Source: Paenibacillus sp. W2I17 (GTDB lineage Bacteria; Bacillota; Bacilli; Paenibacillales; Paenibacillaceae). Taken from it: a DNA stretch of 64,000 nucleotides. The stretch covers positions 2,480,001-2,544,000 of the forward strand of contig NZ_JAUSXM010000001.1 in assembly GCF_030815985.1 (NCBI RefSeq), written 5' to 3'. Of this stretch, positions 45,667 to 57,589 are shown piece after piece (positions within the stretch are counted from its first letter, which is position 1; the number at the start of each line of letters is the position of its first letter). Both the position numbers and the translations under genes were made by a program. The notes beneath the pieces were generated by a model that ran no database searches, had not been told where the DNA came from, and worked only from the letters and a program-made list of their open reading frames with translations.

Positions 45667-46413
45667 ATGAAATTGACAATTCAACTATTTGCAGGCATTG
45701 CAGAACGTTTAAATACATCCCTTCTGGAGTTTGAGTACATTGGAGACATTCCAACCGCTGCCGATTTAAAAGAAAAACTGAGTCTGGCCTACCCAGAGGC
45801 AGCTTCTCAGATAAAGACATCCTTTTTGGCAGTTAACCAGCAGTACGCTCCTGCCGATACTATACTTAGCTCAGAAGATGAACTTGCGTTGATCCCTCCC
45901 GTCTCTGGCGGCGATGGTACGGATATATCCGATGAAAAGCTTCGCTCTACCGTTCCAGAGCATCGGACTGAAGATGGCTTATTTCTGATTACAGAGTCCA
46001 CCTTGTCCGTGGAAGCAACAACGGCACTAGTGATTACCCCGAATCACGGGGCAGCTCTTACTTTTGTAGGTACGACTCGTGAAATGACCGGTGAACAGCG
46101 CACGGTTCATCTTGAATACGAGGCCTATGTGCCGATGGCTCTTTCTCAGATGGCAGCCATTGGTGTGGAAATCTCCGATCGCTGGCCTGGTGTGTTATGT
46201 GCAATCAGTCACCGAATCGGCAAAGTCGATGTGGCAGAGATTAGTGTAGTCATTGCCGTTTCCTCGCCTCATCGCAACGACTGTTATGATGCAAGCCGTT
46301 ACGCCATAGAGAGACTCAAACAGACCGTTCCGATCTGGAAAAAGGAAATTTGGGAAGATGGATCTGAATGGAAGGGACATCAATTAGGACCATGGAACCC
46401 CATAGAGAACTAA
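45667..46413 (+). CDS. MoaD-MoaE fusion, molybdopterin synthase
   Basis: A 248-residue fusion making molybdopterin from cPMP. Residues 1-82 are MoaD (ubiquitin-like; MKLTIQLFAGIAERLN to ALIPPVSGG). Residues about 110-240 are MoaE (ALTFVGTTREMTGEQR, LEYEAYVPMAL, ISHRIGKVDVAEISVV, PIWKKEIWEDG). The MoaD GG, which must be free to carry the thiocarboxylate, is internal (VSGG-DGTD), so processing after GG is expected, as known for mycobacterial MoaX. GAGGTGAG precedes the ATG. No other moa gene lies in the window. Confidence 0.93.
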   Translation: MKLTIQLFAGIAERLNTSLLEFEYIGDIPTAADLKEKLSLAYPEAASQIKTSFLAVNQQYAPADTILSSEDELALIPPVSGGDGTDISDEKLRSTVPEHRTEDGLFLITESTLSVEATTALVITPNHGAALTFVGTTREMTGEQRTVHLEYEAYVPMALSQMAAIGVEISDRWPGVLCAISHRIGKVDVAEISVVIAVSSPHRNDCYDASRYAIERLKQTVPIWKKEIWEDGSEWKGHQLGPWNPIEN

Positions 46414-46442
46414 ATAATGAGCCTTTACACCTTTTAGATAGA

Positions 46443-46484
46443 GTGGGTTAATAGTAAATAAGTCGTTGTCAACCCATTTTTTTC
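46443..46484 (+). terminator. Terminator after the MoaD-MoaE gene
   Basis: TGGGTT and AACCCA form the base of a hairpin with a 20-base loop, followed by TTTTTTTC. The right arm overlaps the -35 of the next gene's promoter. Confidence 0.6.
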
Positions 46485-46494
46485 TTGTTATTAT
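46466..46494 (+). promoter_or_regulatory. Sigma-A promoter of HD-GYP gene 2
   Basis: TTGTCA, 17 bases, TATTAT, about 35 bases before the GTG start region; the -35 is shared with the terminator arm of the preceding gene. Confidence 0.6.
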
Positions 46495-46536
46495 AATTAT
46501 ATGTGTCGATATTAGTCGAGAAAAGGTGGTTTATAC

Positions 46537-47586
46537 GTGAGAGTGCATGTTACTGATCTTAAACCGGGTGACCTGTTAAAAAATGATGTATACAACAGTT
46601 CGGGTCTCCACATGCTGATGAAAGGTTCCACCCTCAGTGAAGATGACCTATCCAAACTGTTGCAACATGGAATCGAGTACGCAGATGTAGAACACACAAC
46701 ATCCGACCTACACTCTGATGCACAAACCTTACCTTCCGATCAAACCCGTCTGTTAACTAACTTGTTTAACGATACGATCAAAGGTACTGAATCTCTATTT
46801 CAACAAGCGATGGAGAAGGGTTTTATTGATGAGACACAGGTCGATGAGATTTTGTTTACCCTAACAGAACAGTTGGAAAAACAAAAAGATGTTGTCTCCT
46901 TGTTGCTTATGCTGGACGGGGATAGCGATTATACGTACAACCATTCATTGCAAGTCGGAATGCTCGCTTTTTATATCGCCGGCTGGATGGGTTACAACCC
47001 CGAGGAATGTCTAACGGTAGCCAAAGCAGGATATCTTCATGATATCGGTAAGTCCAAGATTCCTTCTGAGATTTTACATAAACCTGGTAAATTGACCACG
47101 GAAGAATTTGACGAAATGAAGAAACACACATTCTTTGGGTACGATATCATTAAAGAATCCACGCAGGATGAAATTCTGGCAATGGTTGCACTTCAGCATC
47201 ATGAGCGCGAGGATGGAAGTGGTTATCCTCATGGGCTGCGAGGAGACGAGATCCACCCATTTGCCCGTATAACTGCTGTAGCAGACGTTTACAGCGCCAT
47301 GACGACCAATCGGGTGTACCAGACCAAACAGGAACTGATCTCTGTTCTATGTGAACTGTACAGCCTCAGCTTTGGTCAGTTAAATGCTGAAGCAACACAG
47401 GAACTGATAAAGCACATGCTGCCTAATTTTATCGGTAAAAGGGTTCTGCTCACCACGGGTCAGACGGGACTCATTGTCATGAACAATCCTGCGGATTATT
47501 TCCGACCACTCGTTCAGACCTCTACGGCCTTTATCGATTTAGCGAAAGAAAGAGATATTGCTATCGTTGAGATTTATGTACAGTAA
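46537..47586 (+). CDS. HD-GYP domain phosphodiesterase 2
   Basis: A 349-residue paralogue of the HD-GYP protein at 42.9-44.0 kb. The N-terminal domain (residues 1-90, VTDLKPGDLLKNDVYNSSG) is followed by the HD-GYP domain: YNHSLQVGMLAFYIAGW, YLHDIGKSKIPSEILHKP, HHEREDGSGYPHGL and ADVYSAMTTNRVY, all catalytic residues present. The start is GTG 46537 with AAAGGTGG 7 bases upstream. It has its own promoter and a strong terminator after it. Confidence 0.92.
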   Translation: MRVHVTDLKPGDLLKNDVYNSSGLHMLMKGSTLSEDDLSKLLQHGIEYADVEHTTSDLHSDAQTLPSDQTRLLTNLFNDTIKGTESLFQQAMEKGFIDETQVDEILFTLTEQLEKQKDVVSLLLMLDGDSDYTYNHSLQVGMLAFYIAGWMGYNPEECLTVAKAGYLHDIGKSKIPSEILHKPGKLTTEEFDEMKKHTFFGYDIIKESTQDEILAMVALQHHEREDGSGYPHGLRGDEIHPFARITAVADVYSAMTTNRVYQTKQELISVLCELYSLSFGQLNAEATQELIKHMLPNFIGKRVLLTTGQTGLIVMNNPADYFRPLVQTSTAFIDLAKERDIAIVEIYVQ

Positions 47587-47660
47587 CTGTTCATTGTACA
47601 CAGCATGTATACGAAGAACTCCATAGTAACTGAAATAACCAACTCATAGGTTGGCATATG

Positions 47661-47694
47661 ACAAAAGGGAAGCCGTAATCGGCTTCCCTTTTGT
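47661..47694. terminator. Bidirectional terminator, HD-GYP gene 2 / YjcZ-like gene
   Basis: Perfect hairpin ACAAAAGGGAAGCC-GTAATC-GGCTTCCCTTTTGT, with A and T runs on either side, serving both convergent genes. Confidence 0.9.
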
Positions 47695-47719
47695 CTATTC
47701 CGATTCGATCATGTTGGAA

Positions 47720-47860
47720 TTACACGCAGAATGCTTTGGTGATGATAACCAACAGAATGAACAGTACCAAGATTGCACCAGTGTTTGTGAACATATTGTA
47801 TCCGCCAACGCCGCCTACTCCGCCTACGTTGCCACCACAGCCATATCCTACTTCGCTCAT
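47720..47860 (-). CDS. YjcZ family sporulation-type small protein
   Basis: A 46-residue protein: MSEVGYGCGG, a Gly/Val repeat (GGVGGVGGY), a short linker, then a hydrophobic segment (GAILVLFILLVIITKAF). This Gly-rich head plus one membrane helix is the YjcZ/YhjR-like plan, abundant in spore formers and often coat- or membrane-associated. GAGGAGG lies 7 bases before the ATG, and a bidirectional terminator follows. Easily missed because of its length. Confidence 0.85.
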   Translation of the reverse strand: MSEVGYGCGGNVGGVGGVGGYNMFTNTGAILVLFILLVIITKAFCV

Positions 47861-48010
47861 GTGATTGCCTCCTCTTCATCAGGTATACCCTAACATATGA
47901 CGTTTCCGTTGGAATGAACCGGGCGAACAGGCAACATTCGATAAATGGTTGTCTGTCTGCATCTACTTGAGTGGTTTAGCCTTTTGCTATTCCCTGTTCT
48001 TTGCAGAGAT

Positions 48011-48730
48011 CTATATGTCGGACTCCGAATGAACCTGGATGCCTTTTTCCTTGCGGTACATGATAACAAGTAATCTCCAAAATTCATAACTGCCTTTGTC
48101 ATTCATAATAAACGGTCGATAATAATCAAATGCTTGCTGCGCCCATGCGGGACAATCCATATTGGAAAGTTGCTCCTGTTGCTGAATCCATCCCCCTTGA
48201 ATCTCCAGCGTTTTCTGCATGGCTTCAAACATTTTCTTCTGCTCAGTGGTCATCGGCGGAGCCTCCTGTTCCTGAGATGCAGTTCCGTATTCGGCCTGTA
48301 GATACGCACCCGGTTCCATCACACCATCTTCGCTGGCTGTGTACCCGTACGATGGCGCACTTGTTTTACGAATCTCATAATGTACATGCGGGCCAGTACT
48401 CTGACCCGTGCTTCCCTGATTCCCGATAAGCTGGCCTCGCTTCACACGCTGCCCAACGGTTACGGCAATCCGCGAAAGGTGAGCATAACAATGCAAGTAG
48501 CCACGATGATCTTGAAGGGCAACTGTAAGCCCGTAACCGCCGAATCCGGAGCCTGTAACTCCTTCGGAAGCAAAACGTACCCTGCCTTCCATAAAGGCAT
48601 AGACCGGGCCATTCCAAGGCTCTGTCACGAGATCAATTCCGCGGTGAAATGTCTGTCCACCATGAATAGGATGAATTCGATAGCCGAATGAACTTGTAAT
48701 CCGATATCCCTCGAAAGGGTTCACGCTCAT
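48011..48730 (-). CDS. M23 family metallopeptidase (LytM domain) without signal peptide
   Basis: A 239-residue protein whose first 130 residues are a LytM/M23 peptidase: SSFGYRIHPIHGGQTFHRGI, HRGIDLV (His and Asp zinc ligands), GYGLTVALQDH and HVHYEIRK (second His-x-His). It should cut peptidoglycan peptide bridges. No signal peptide is visible. The C-terminal 70 residues (CPAWAQQAFDYYRPFI to MYRKEKGI) are not a domain I know, but resemble phage or spore-associated Trp/Tyr-rich binding segments. With no secretion signal it may act in the mother cell or leave by lysis. Confidence 0.88.
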   Translation of the reverse strand: MSVNPFEGYRITSSFGYRIHPIHGGQTFHRGIDLVTEPWNGPVYAFMEGRVRFASEGVTGSGFGGYGLTVALQDHRGYLHCYAHLSRIAVTVGQRVKRGQLIGNQGSTGQSTGPHVHYEIRKTSAPSYGYTASEDGVMEPGAYLQAEYGTASQEQEAPPMTTEQKKMFEAMQKTLEIQGGWIQQQEQLSNMDCPAWAQQAFDYYRPFIMNDKGSYEFWRLLVIMYRKEKGIQVHSESDI

Positions 48731-48939
48731 ACACTCACATCCTTTTCTATCATTAAATGCTTAAATCTATGAAATGGCTTGTGCTATTGGTCTTATTTTA
48801 TTCCACAAAAATACCGCTCAGAATATCATTAGGGAAACCTTATGGTCTCTCTCCAACGTATATTCCAAGCGGCGATGTGCTAATATGAACACTCTATGAA
48901 ATGTATATATTATTATTTCATTTTAACCACTACTCACTT

Positions 48940-50288
48940 CTAATTCAGAGGTCTGAATATGACGCCTAGCTGATCCAATTCCTGTCCTGCTCTTCCATAA
49001 AATCCGGCAATGTACCACCCCGCTGGTGCCTCAAGTTTGATTTGATCCGAGGTCTTTTGTCCGCCTTCAACTTTATTTCCAAGATTGGTGGACAACTCCA
49101 CGTAAAAGATCCGTTTATCACCATTTCGTGTCCCCTGACCAATTGTGACCTCGGTTAAGTACTCTCCCTCTGCCAAGGTAAGTGTGGAAATGTTGGATTG
49201 ACCACCATGTGCCAGATTCGTTCCATCCCTGTACAGCGTTGAAATGCCGTCTACACGATTGCCCGAGTTAAGCACCACTGAGCTAGGTCTGGCATCGGGA
49301 ATCTGATTCAGATCATTAAACCCAGTTCCTCCGGATCCTCCGATTGTTGAACTTAATTGGTACTGAGAAGATGTGCTGTACACAAATTCCGCTGTAATCG
49401 GATAATGATCGGAGAGTTGCTTCCCACTCGGGTCAACAAATGTTTGATTTTCTAACCGATAGCTCTGTGCATTAAGGGACAATGCTTTACTTCCGCGATA
49501 CAAAATTTTGTCCACTATCTCGTAGTTGGGTCCATTTAAATTGGTTGTATCCATAAGGGCTTCACCATCAGCGGGAATACTCCCACCTCGAATCAAATCG
49601 ATCCACGGATCTCTTAAACCATTCTCAGACATGAGTAGCTCTATATTGTCAGCCGCACGGGTGTACCGTGTATTGGTATCCCCAAATACGATAACTGCGT
49701 TCCCGTCCGAGTGCTCCTTTATGTAATTGGAGAGTTGTCTGATATTATCTCGTCTGGCCTCAAGAGATTTATCATCGCTACCTGCGTCCGCATGCAAGTT
49801 GTACACGTCCACTTTCACCTGAGGTGTGATCTCATACGTAGCTGCTGTAAATCCTTTTGGAGTCAATTCATCACTTCCATTGTCAAAAAGACCGGATCGC
49901 TTATCCCAGGTTACGCGCTTCAAGTCACGGAATGGATATTTGGACAGACTGTTCAACCCACTACAAAACCCGCAATTCCGCTGGTTGTCGTCAAATACGG
50001 CAGAGTGATTTGAGATATCAGCTCATTATGATAATTAAAATCCTCTTGCACATTAATGATGTCATAGTCATTTAATTTGGGGGAAATCTGAACGGTGTAC
50101 TCCTTGGGGTTGGAACTGGAAACCAGGTCCGGAAGACCACCTACATTGTAACTAAGCACCTTGAACGAACCCAATACTGATCCACCTTCTGCAGCACTCG
50201 CCGTTGATAAAAATAACGGTGAGCTCGTAAAGGCAACAACAGCAGACAATACCAAGGCTGCTCCTTTTTTAACTATACTTCTTCGCAT
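48940..50288 (-). CDS. Secreted endonuclease/exonuclease/phosphatase protein with jacalin-like domain (frameshifted here)
   Basis: An extracellular protein of about 449 residues when repaired. Signal peptide (residues 1-30, ending STASAA), then an EEP domain (FKVLSYNVGGLPD, INVQEDF, VYNLHADAG, VIFGDTNTRY, SDHYPITAEF), which includes sphingomyelinase-C- and DNase I-like enzymes, then a C-terminal jacalin-like lectin domain (ending IAGFYGRAGQELDQLGVIF). The frame breaks at an A run, 49965-49968 (T run on the coding strand); one more base gives GFCSGLNSLSKYP and joins both frames. ATG 50288 has AGGAGG upstream; 50303 would include the ribosome site. Confidence 0.85.
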
Positions 50289-50460
50289 TATATACCTCCT
50301 CATATTTGAATCTATTCAAATATATGTAATATTCGTTAATGGAAGAATAACGCTGGTCTATTCATTTGTAAATATACAAATTGAACTAAAGAATATTTCA
50401 CTTGCCACTCCGATAACAGAACAACCTTCTGAACGCTGTTATCCCCAGATTTTTGAATAA

Positions 50461-50510
50461 AAATACCCCCTAGAGAGACTTTTTAAAAAGTCTGCTCTAG
50501 AGGGTATTCG
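50461..50510 (-). terminator. Strong terminator after the suf operon
   Basis: Minus strand AATACCCTCTAGAG-C-AGACTTTTT pairs with AAAAAGTCT-CTCTAGGGGGTATT, then TTTTA. About 20 bp of stem. Confidence 0.9.
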
Positions 50511-50587
50511 ATCACATAAAACGATATCTACCGCTTAACATCAGCAACTAGCTTCAGCTTTACGGCTTCGAAAGGCGCTGCATTGGA

Positions 50588-51985
50588 TTAACCAATGGAG
50601 CCCTCCATTTCGAATTTGATCAATCTATTCATCTCAACGGCGTATTCCATTGGCAATTCCTTCGTGAATGGCTCAATGAAGCCCATGATAATCATCTGTG
50701 TTGCTTCTGCATCAGTCAGACCACGGCTCATCAGGTAGAAGAGTTGATCCTCAGACACTTTGGATACTGTAGCTTCATGCTCCAGCATGATGTTATCATT
50801 CATGATTTCATTGTAAGGAATTGTATCCGATGTGGACTCATTATCGAGAATGAGTGTATCACACTTGATGTTGGATTTCGCGCCCTCAGCTTGACGTCCA
50901 AAGGAAGCCAAACCACGGTACGTTACTTTACCACCATGTTTACTGATGGACTTGGATACAATCGTAGATGTTGTATCCGGAGCCAAGTGGATCATTTTCG
51001 CACCTGCATCCTGATGCTGGTTTTTACCAGCTACAGCGATGGAAAGTACGGAACCTTTAGCTCCACGACCTTTCAGTACAACCGCTGGATATTTCATTGT
51101 CAGTTTGGAACCGATGTTACCATCGACCCATTCCATTGTTGCATTTTCTTCAGCAACTGCACGTTTCGTAACGAGGTTGTAGATGTTTGGTGCCCAGTTT
51201 TGAATCGTTGTGTAACGAACACGGGCATTTTTCTTACAGATGATCTCAACAACCGCACTATGCAGTGAGTTCGTGCTGTAGATTGGAGCTGTACAGCCCT
51301 CTACATAGTGAACGAAGCTGTCTTCGTCCGCAATGATGAGTGTACGCTCGAATTGTCCCATATTCTCGGAGTTAATCCGGAAGTAGGCTTGCAGAGGCAC
51401 TTCACATTTAACGCCCTTAGGCACGTAGATGAAGCTTCCTCCGGACCATACCGCACTATTCAAAGCAGCAAATTTGTTATCTGCTGGTGGAATAACCGTT
51501 GCAAAATATTCACGCAGGATTTCCGGATGCTCTCTGAGAGCCGTATCCGTATCCATGAAGATTACACCTTGGTCTTCCAATTCCTTTTGCATGTTGTGGT
51601 ATACAACCTCGGACTCATACTGAGCCGATACACCTGCAAGGAACTTTTGCTCTGCTTCAGGGATACCCAATTTATCAAAGGTTTCCTTGATTTCAGAAGG
51701 AACTTCCTCCCATGTTTTACCTTGTTTTTCCGAAGCACGTACATAATACTGAATTTCATTGAAATCCAATCCGTCGAGATCTCCGCCCCATTTCGGCATT
51801 GGCATCTTTTCGAATTGTTTCAAGGATTTCAAACGGAATTCCAACATCCATTCCGGTTCATTCTTAATCTTGGAAATCTCGGTAACCACTTCTGCAGTCA
51901 GACCTTTACCGGTTTGAAAGATGGATTTGTGCTCGTCGCGAAAACCATATTTGTACTCTTCCATTTCTGGTGCTTTTTTAGCCAT
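50588..51985 (-). CDS. sufB: Fe-S cluster assembly scaffold SufB
   Basis: A 465-residue scaffold subunit of the SufBCD complex, on which Fe-S clusters form with sulfur from SufS-SufU. Beta-helix core with [36 protein letters not shown] and, near the end, [20 protein letters not shown]. Last gene of the operon, 20 bases after sufU. Confidence 0.97.
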   Translation of the reverse strand: MAKKAPEMEEYKYGFRDEHKSIFQTGKGLTAEVVTEISKIKNEPEWMLEFRLKSLKQFEKMPMPKWGGDLDGLDFNEIQYYVRASEKQGKTWEEVPSEIKETFDKLGIPEAEQKFLAGVSAQYESEVVYHNMQKELEDQGVIFMDTDTALREHPEILREYFATVIPPADNKFAALNSAVWSGGSFIYVPKGVKCEVPLQAYFRINSENMGQFERTLIIADEDSFVHYVEGCTAPIYSTNSLHSAVVEIICKKNARVRYTTIQNWAPNIYNLVTKRAVAEENATMEWVDGNIGSKLTMKYPAVVLKGRGAKGSVLSIAVAGKNQHQDAGAKMIHLAPDTTSTIVSKSISKHGGKVTYRGLASFGRQAEGAKSNIKCDTLILDNESTSDTIPYNEIMNDNIMLEHEATVSKVSEDQLFYLMSRGLTDAEATQMIIMGFIEPFTKELPMEYAVEMNRLIKFEMEGSIG

Positions 51986-52005
51986 CTTGCTCTACCTCCC
52001 TATCG

Positions 52006-54948
<2,943 letters not shown>

Positions 54949-54973
54949 TAATTAATCCTCCTCCGTTTTGTCT

Positions 54974-55756
54974 TTACGCTTCTTGGCCTACAGTTTCGTC
55001 TGTAATTCCCAGCTCTGCCTTTACCCAGTCATACCCTTCTGCTTCCAGACGGTGAGCCAATTCAGGTCCGCCGGATTTCACGATACGACCTTGCATCATT
55101 ACGTGAACATAGTCAGGCGTAATGTAGTTCAACAGACGTTGGTAGTGAGTGATGATCAGGAAGCCACGGTCTTCGCTCTTCATAGCGTTCACACCGTCAG
55201 CCACGATTTTCAAAGCATCGATGTCCAGACCGGAGTCAATTTCATCAAGTACTACGATTTTCGGATCAAGCAGCATCATTTGCAGAATCTCGTTACGTTT
55301 TTTCTCACCACCGGAGAAACCTTCATTCAGGTAACGGTGAGCGAACTCAGGGTTCATGTCGAGTTCTTTCATTTTACCTTCCATTTGACGAATGAACTTG
55401 ATCAGGGAGATCTCGTTACCTTCGCCACGACGTGCGTTAATTGCACTACGCAAGAAGTCGGAGTTCGTAACACCTGCAATTTCACTTGGGTATTGCATAG
55501 CCAGGAAGAGACCTGCACGTGCGCGCTCATCTACAGCCATATCCAATACATCTTCACCATCAAGTGTAATTGTACCGTCTGTTACTTCATATTTAGGATG
55601 ACCCATCAATGCAGAAGCCAGAGTGGATTTACCTGTTCCGTTCGGACCCATGATTGCGTGGATTTCTCCACCTTTCATTTCCAGGTTGATGCCTTTCAGG
55701 ATTTCCTTACCTTCGATCGTCGCTTTCAGACCTTCAATGACGAAATTCGTAGCCAT
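54974..55756 (-). CDS. sufC: Fe-S cluster assembly ATPase SufC
   Basis: A 260-residue ABC-type ATPase of the SufBCD complex. Walker A GPNGTGKST, signature FSGGEKKRNEI, Walker B KIVVLDEIDSGLD and switch His in LIITHYQRLL. First gene of sufCDSUB. Its promoter region, 125 bases upstream, carries Fur/PerR-like palindromes. Confidence 0.97.
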   Translation of the reverse strand: MATNFVIEGLKATIEGKEILKGINLEMKGGEIHAIMGPNGTGKSTLASALMGHPKYEVTDGTITLDGEDVLDMAVDERARAGLFLAMQYPSEIAGVTNSDFLRSAINARRGEGNEISLIKFIRQMEGKMKELDMNPEFAHRYLNEGFSGGEKKRNEILQMMLLDPKIVVLDEIDSGLDIDALKIVADGVNAMKSEDRGFLIITHYQRLLNYITPDYVHVMMQGRIVKSGGPELAHRLEAEGYDWVKAELGITDETVGQEA

Positions 55757-55879
55757 GTGTATTGTTTCCCTCCATTGATTAAATTGATGTTTACTGTCGA
55801 AAACGAAAAAGCGCCTATTATATCTGAACAGGGCTTCCCCTGAATTTCTCTTGTACTCGATTCCTTAAAGCAAGAGCAC

Positions 55880-55896
55880 TTTAGAATAATTCTAAA
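55880..55896. promoter_or_regulatory. Perfect Fur/PerR-family-like palindrome over the suf -10
   Basis: TTTAGAATAATTCTAAA, an 8-1-8 perfect inverted repeat with the spacing of PerR and Fur boxes (TTATAATnATTATAA type). It covers the predicted -10, so binding would repress sufC. Confidence 0.6.
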
Positions 55897-55917
55897 CTGA
55901 TTCTCAATGATAATCAA
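55889..55917 (-). promoter_or_regulatory. Sigma-A promoter of sufCDSUB
   Basis: Minus strand TTGATT, 17 bases, TAGAAT; optimal spacing and good hexamers. The leader would be about 125 bases. Confidence 0.65.
55898..55916. promoter_or_regulatory. Second Fur-box-like palindrome in the suf promoter spacer and -35
   Basis: TGATTCTCAATGATAATCA, a 9-1-9 repeat with one mismatched pair, close to the Fur-box half sites TGAnAAT/ATTnTCA. It lies directly beside the first palindrome. Confidence 0.55.
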
Positions 55918-56088
55918 GCTATTTCCTTAGAGTGTATATTCCTTGCAGGAAACATTATTCTTTCTGATTCTATAATAAATACCAGATTGAATCAAATGAG
56001 AAAACATCTCCCGCAAAGATAGACAGTGAGAAAAATCACAGAAAATGAAGCTTTTATCGTATCTGCTATACACTAATCTAAAAAAAGG

Positions 56089-56113
56089 ACTTATCCATAT
56101 TATGGACAAGCCC
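56089..56113 (-). terminator. Terminator after the DUF1802 gene
   Basis: Minus strand GGGCTTGTCC-ATAATAT-GGATAAGTCC followed by seven T; ten-bp stem with two G-U pairs. Confidence 0.8.
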
Positions 56114-56127
56114 CTTCATTAATAATA

Positions 56128-56703
56128 TTACAATTTGAGCATCTCGTTAATCTTCTGTACCTGTTCGTCAAAATCCGCAACGTCCACCACCGGCGTCATT
56201 TCGCGCGGCACCGGACCATTCGGAATAGAAATCCATGAACGGCAACCGTTATATTCAGGCAGTACGGGGATTTCCATCGGTTCTTTCAAAAGGTACACAC
56301 GTAAAATCAATACATGGAGCGGATCTTTCCGTTTCCATTTCAAACGGTCTTCGGCAAAATCCGCTGTCCACATATGAAAGTCAAGAAGTCGATCCAGCAT
56401 CTCCTGATCTCGTATCTCCAGATCCTGCGTTACTTCGGCATATGCAGTAATACGGATTGTCGAAGCTTCGGGCACCCATTCGGCCAGTGATTCTTCAACA
56501 TAGGATTGATCCGAGGACTTTATCAGTTCTTTACGCTGATGTTCATAAGTCGGATACAGGTAAAACGCCGGACTTTTCAGCTCAAAATGTCGGGTTTCCT
56601 CTACGATTCCACCTTTGCGCATCACCATAATTTGGCGACCCGTTTCCAGTGCTTTGATTGCAGAAGCCCATTCTTTTAAAGCCGGTATCGTTGGTTCTAA
56701 CAT
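56128..56703 (-). CDS. DUF1802 family protein
   Basis: A 191-residue soluble protein of the DUF1802 family, function unknown. Characteristic blocks are LKEWASAIKALETGRQIMVM and RKGGIVEETRHFELKSPAFY near the N-terminus, and a central HVLILRVYLLKEP. Family members are sometimes found near restriction or housekeeping genes, without an assigned activity. Monocistronic with its own terminator; it sits between suf and dps. Confidence 0.85.
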   Translation of the reverse strand: MLEPTIPALKEWASAIKALETGRQIMVMRKGGIVEETRHFELKSPAFYLYPTYEHQRKELIKSSDQSYVEESLAEWVPEASTIRITAYAEVTQDLEIRDQEMLDRLLDFHMWTADFAEDRLKWKRKDPLHVLILRVYLLKEPMEIPVLPEYNGCRSWISIPNGPVPREMTPVVDVADFDEQVQKINEMLKL

Positions 56704-56829
56704 AAGCGGTTCCCTCCCCTATCGTTCTTGTCAGCAGTATAGACGCTCAGGGCGTTTCTGACAACAAAGATCCGAGCTCAGAAAACTTACGTAAGAGAAC
56801 CACTTGTATTAGGCAAAATCTTGGCTATA

Positions 56830-57291
56830 TTAACCTAGGAAAGAGCGAAGCATCCACATGTGTTTCTCAAGGTCAGCCTTGAAGCCTGTCAGCATATCGG
56901 ATGTAGGTTGATCTTCAGCTGCATCTGCAACTTCGATACCTTCCTGATATTCATTCGAAAGTGTAGCGAAGTCCTCGATGAGGTTTTGCACCATTGTTTT
57001 TGCGTCTTCTCCGCCTGCTGCTTCTTGGATAGAAGAAAGCTCCAGATACTCTTTCATTGTAGCCGCTGGGCTACCTTTCAGCGTAAGGATACGCTCTGCG
57101 ATTTCATCCATTTGTACTGTAACTTCGTTGTAGAACTCTTCGAATTTCACATGCAACGTGAAGAAGTTAGGTCCTTTAACGTACCAGTGATAGTTATGGA
57201 TTTTAACATACAATACGTTCAGGTTAGCTACCTGACGATTAAGTACTTGTTCCACCGATTTTGCTTGATCTGTTTTGTTTTTTGTAGCCAT
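56830..57291 (-). CDS. dps: Dps-family ferritin-like protein
   Basis: A 153-residue Dps/MrgA-type mini-ferritin that oxidises and stores iron with peroxide and protects DNA. The inter-subunit ferroxidase residues are in VKIHNYHWYVKGPNFFTLH (His) and FEEFYNEVTVQMDEIAERIL (Asp/Glu). The C-terminal helix reads DLEKHMWMLRSFLG. No PerR box was evident upstream, although dps/mrgA genes are often PerR-controlled. Confidence 0.94.
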   Translation of the reverse strand: MATKNKTDQAKSVEQVLNRQVANLNVLYVKIHNYHWYVKGPNFFTLHVKFEEFYNEVTVQMDEIAERILTLKGSPAATMKEYLELSSIQEAAGGEDAKTMVQNLIEDFATLSNEYQEGIEVADAAEDQPTSDMLTGFKADLEKHMWMLRSFLG

Positions 57292-57499
57292 ATTAATCCC
57301 ATCCTTTTATTTAAAATTAGTCTGTCATGCCGTGGTAAGCAGGTTGTCCTGCCATGCATAACAGAGAGTTAATAATGCGTCACCGCTTGCTAGCAGAGAG
57401 GCTTGTTAACGGCGTTTCTCTCAACCGTCCGGCCTATTTGTTTTTACCCTCGAACCGGAAGTTCGAATCAGGATCAACTTGGCTTGTCTCAAAAAAAAG

Positions 57500-57528
57500 T
57501 TCAAAAACCGCGCTATTTCCGATATACT
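57500..57528 (+). promoter_or_regulatory. Sigma-A-like promoter of mtnK-mtnA
   Basis: TTCAAA, 17 bases, TATACT, about 60 bases before the start codon. No S-box (SAM riboswitch) core is visible between it and mtnK or upstream. Confidence 0.5.
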
Positions 57529-57589
57529 GACATATACCAAGCAAAGAAGTGGGTTTTCCTGTTTCTTCATATATATGGAGGTGGCACCT

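Noticed and set aside
54968..55843. 291-codon plus-strand frame across sufC
   Set aside because: Antisense of sufC, with composition typical of reversed coding; no ribosome site.
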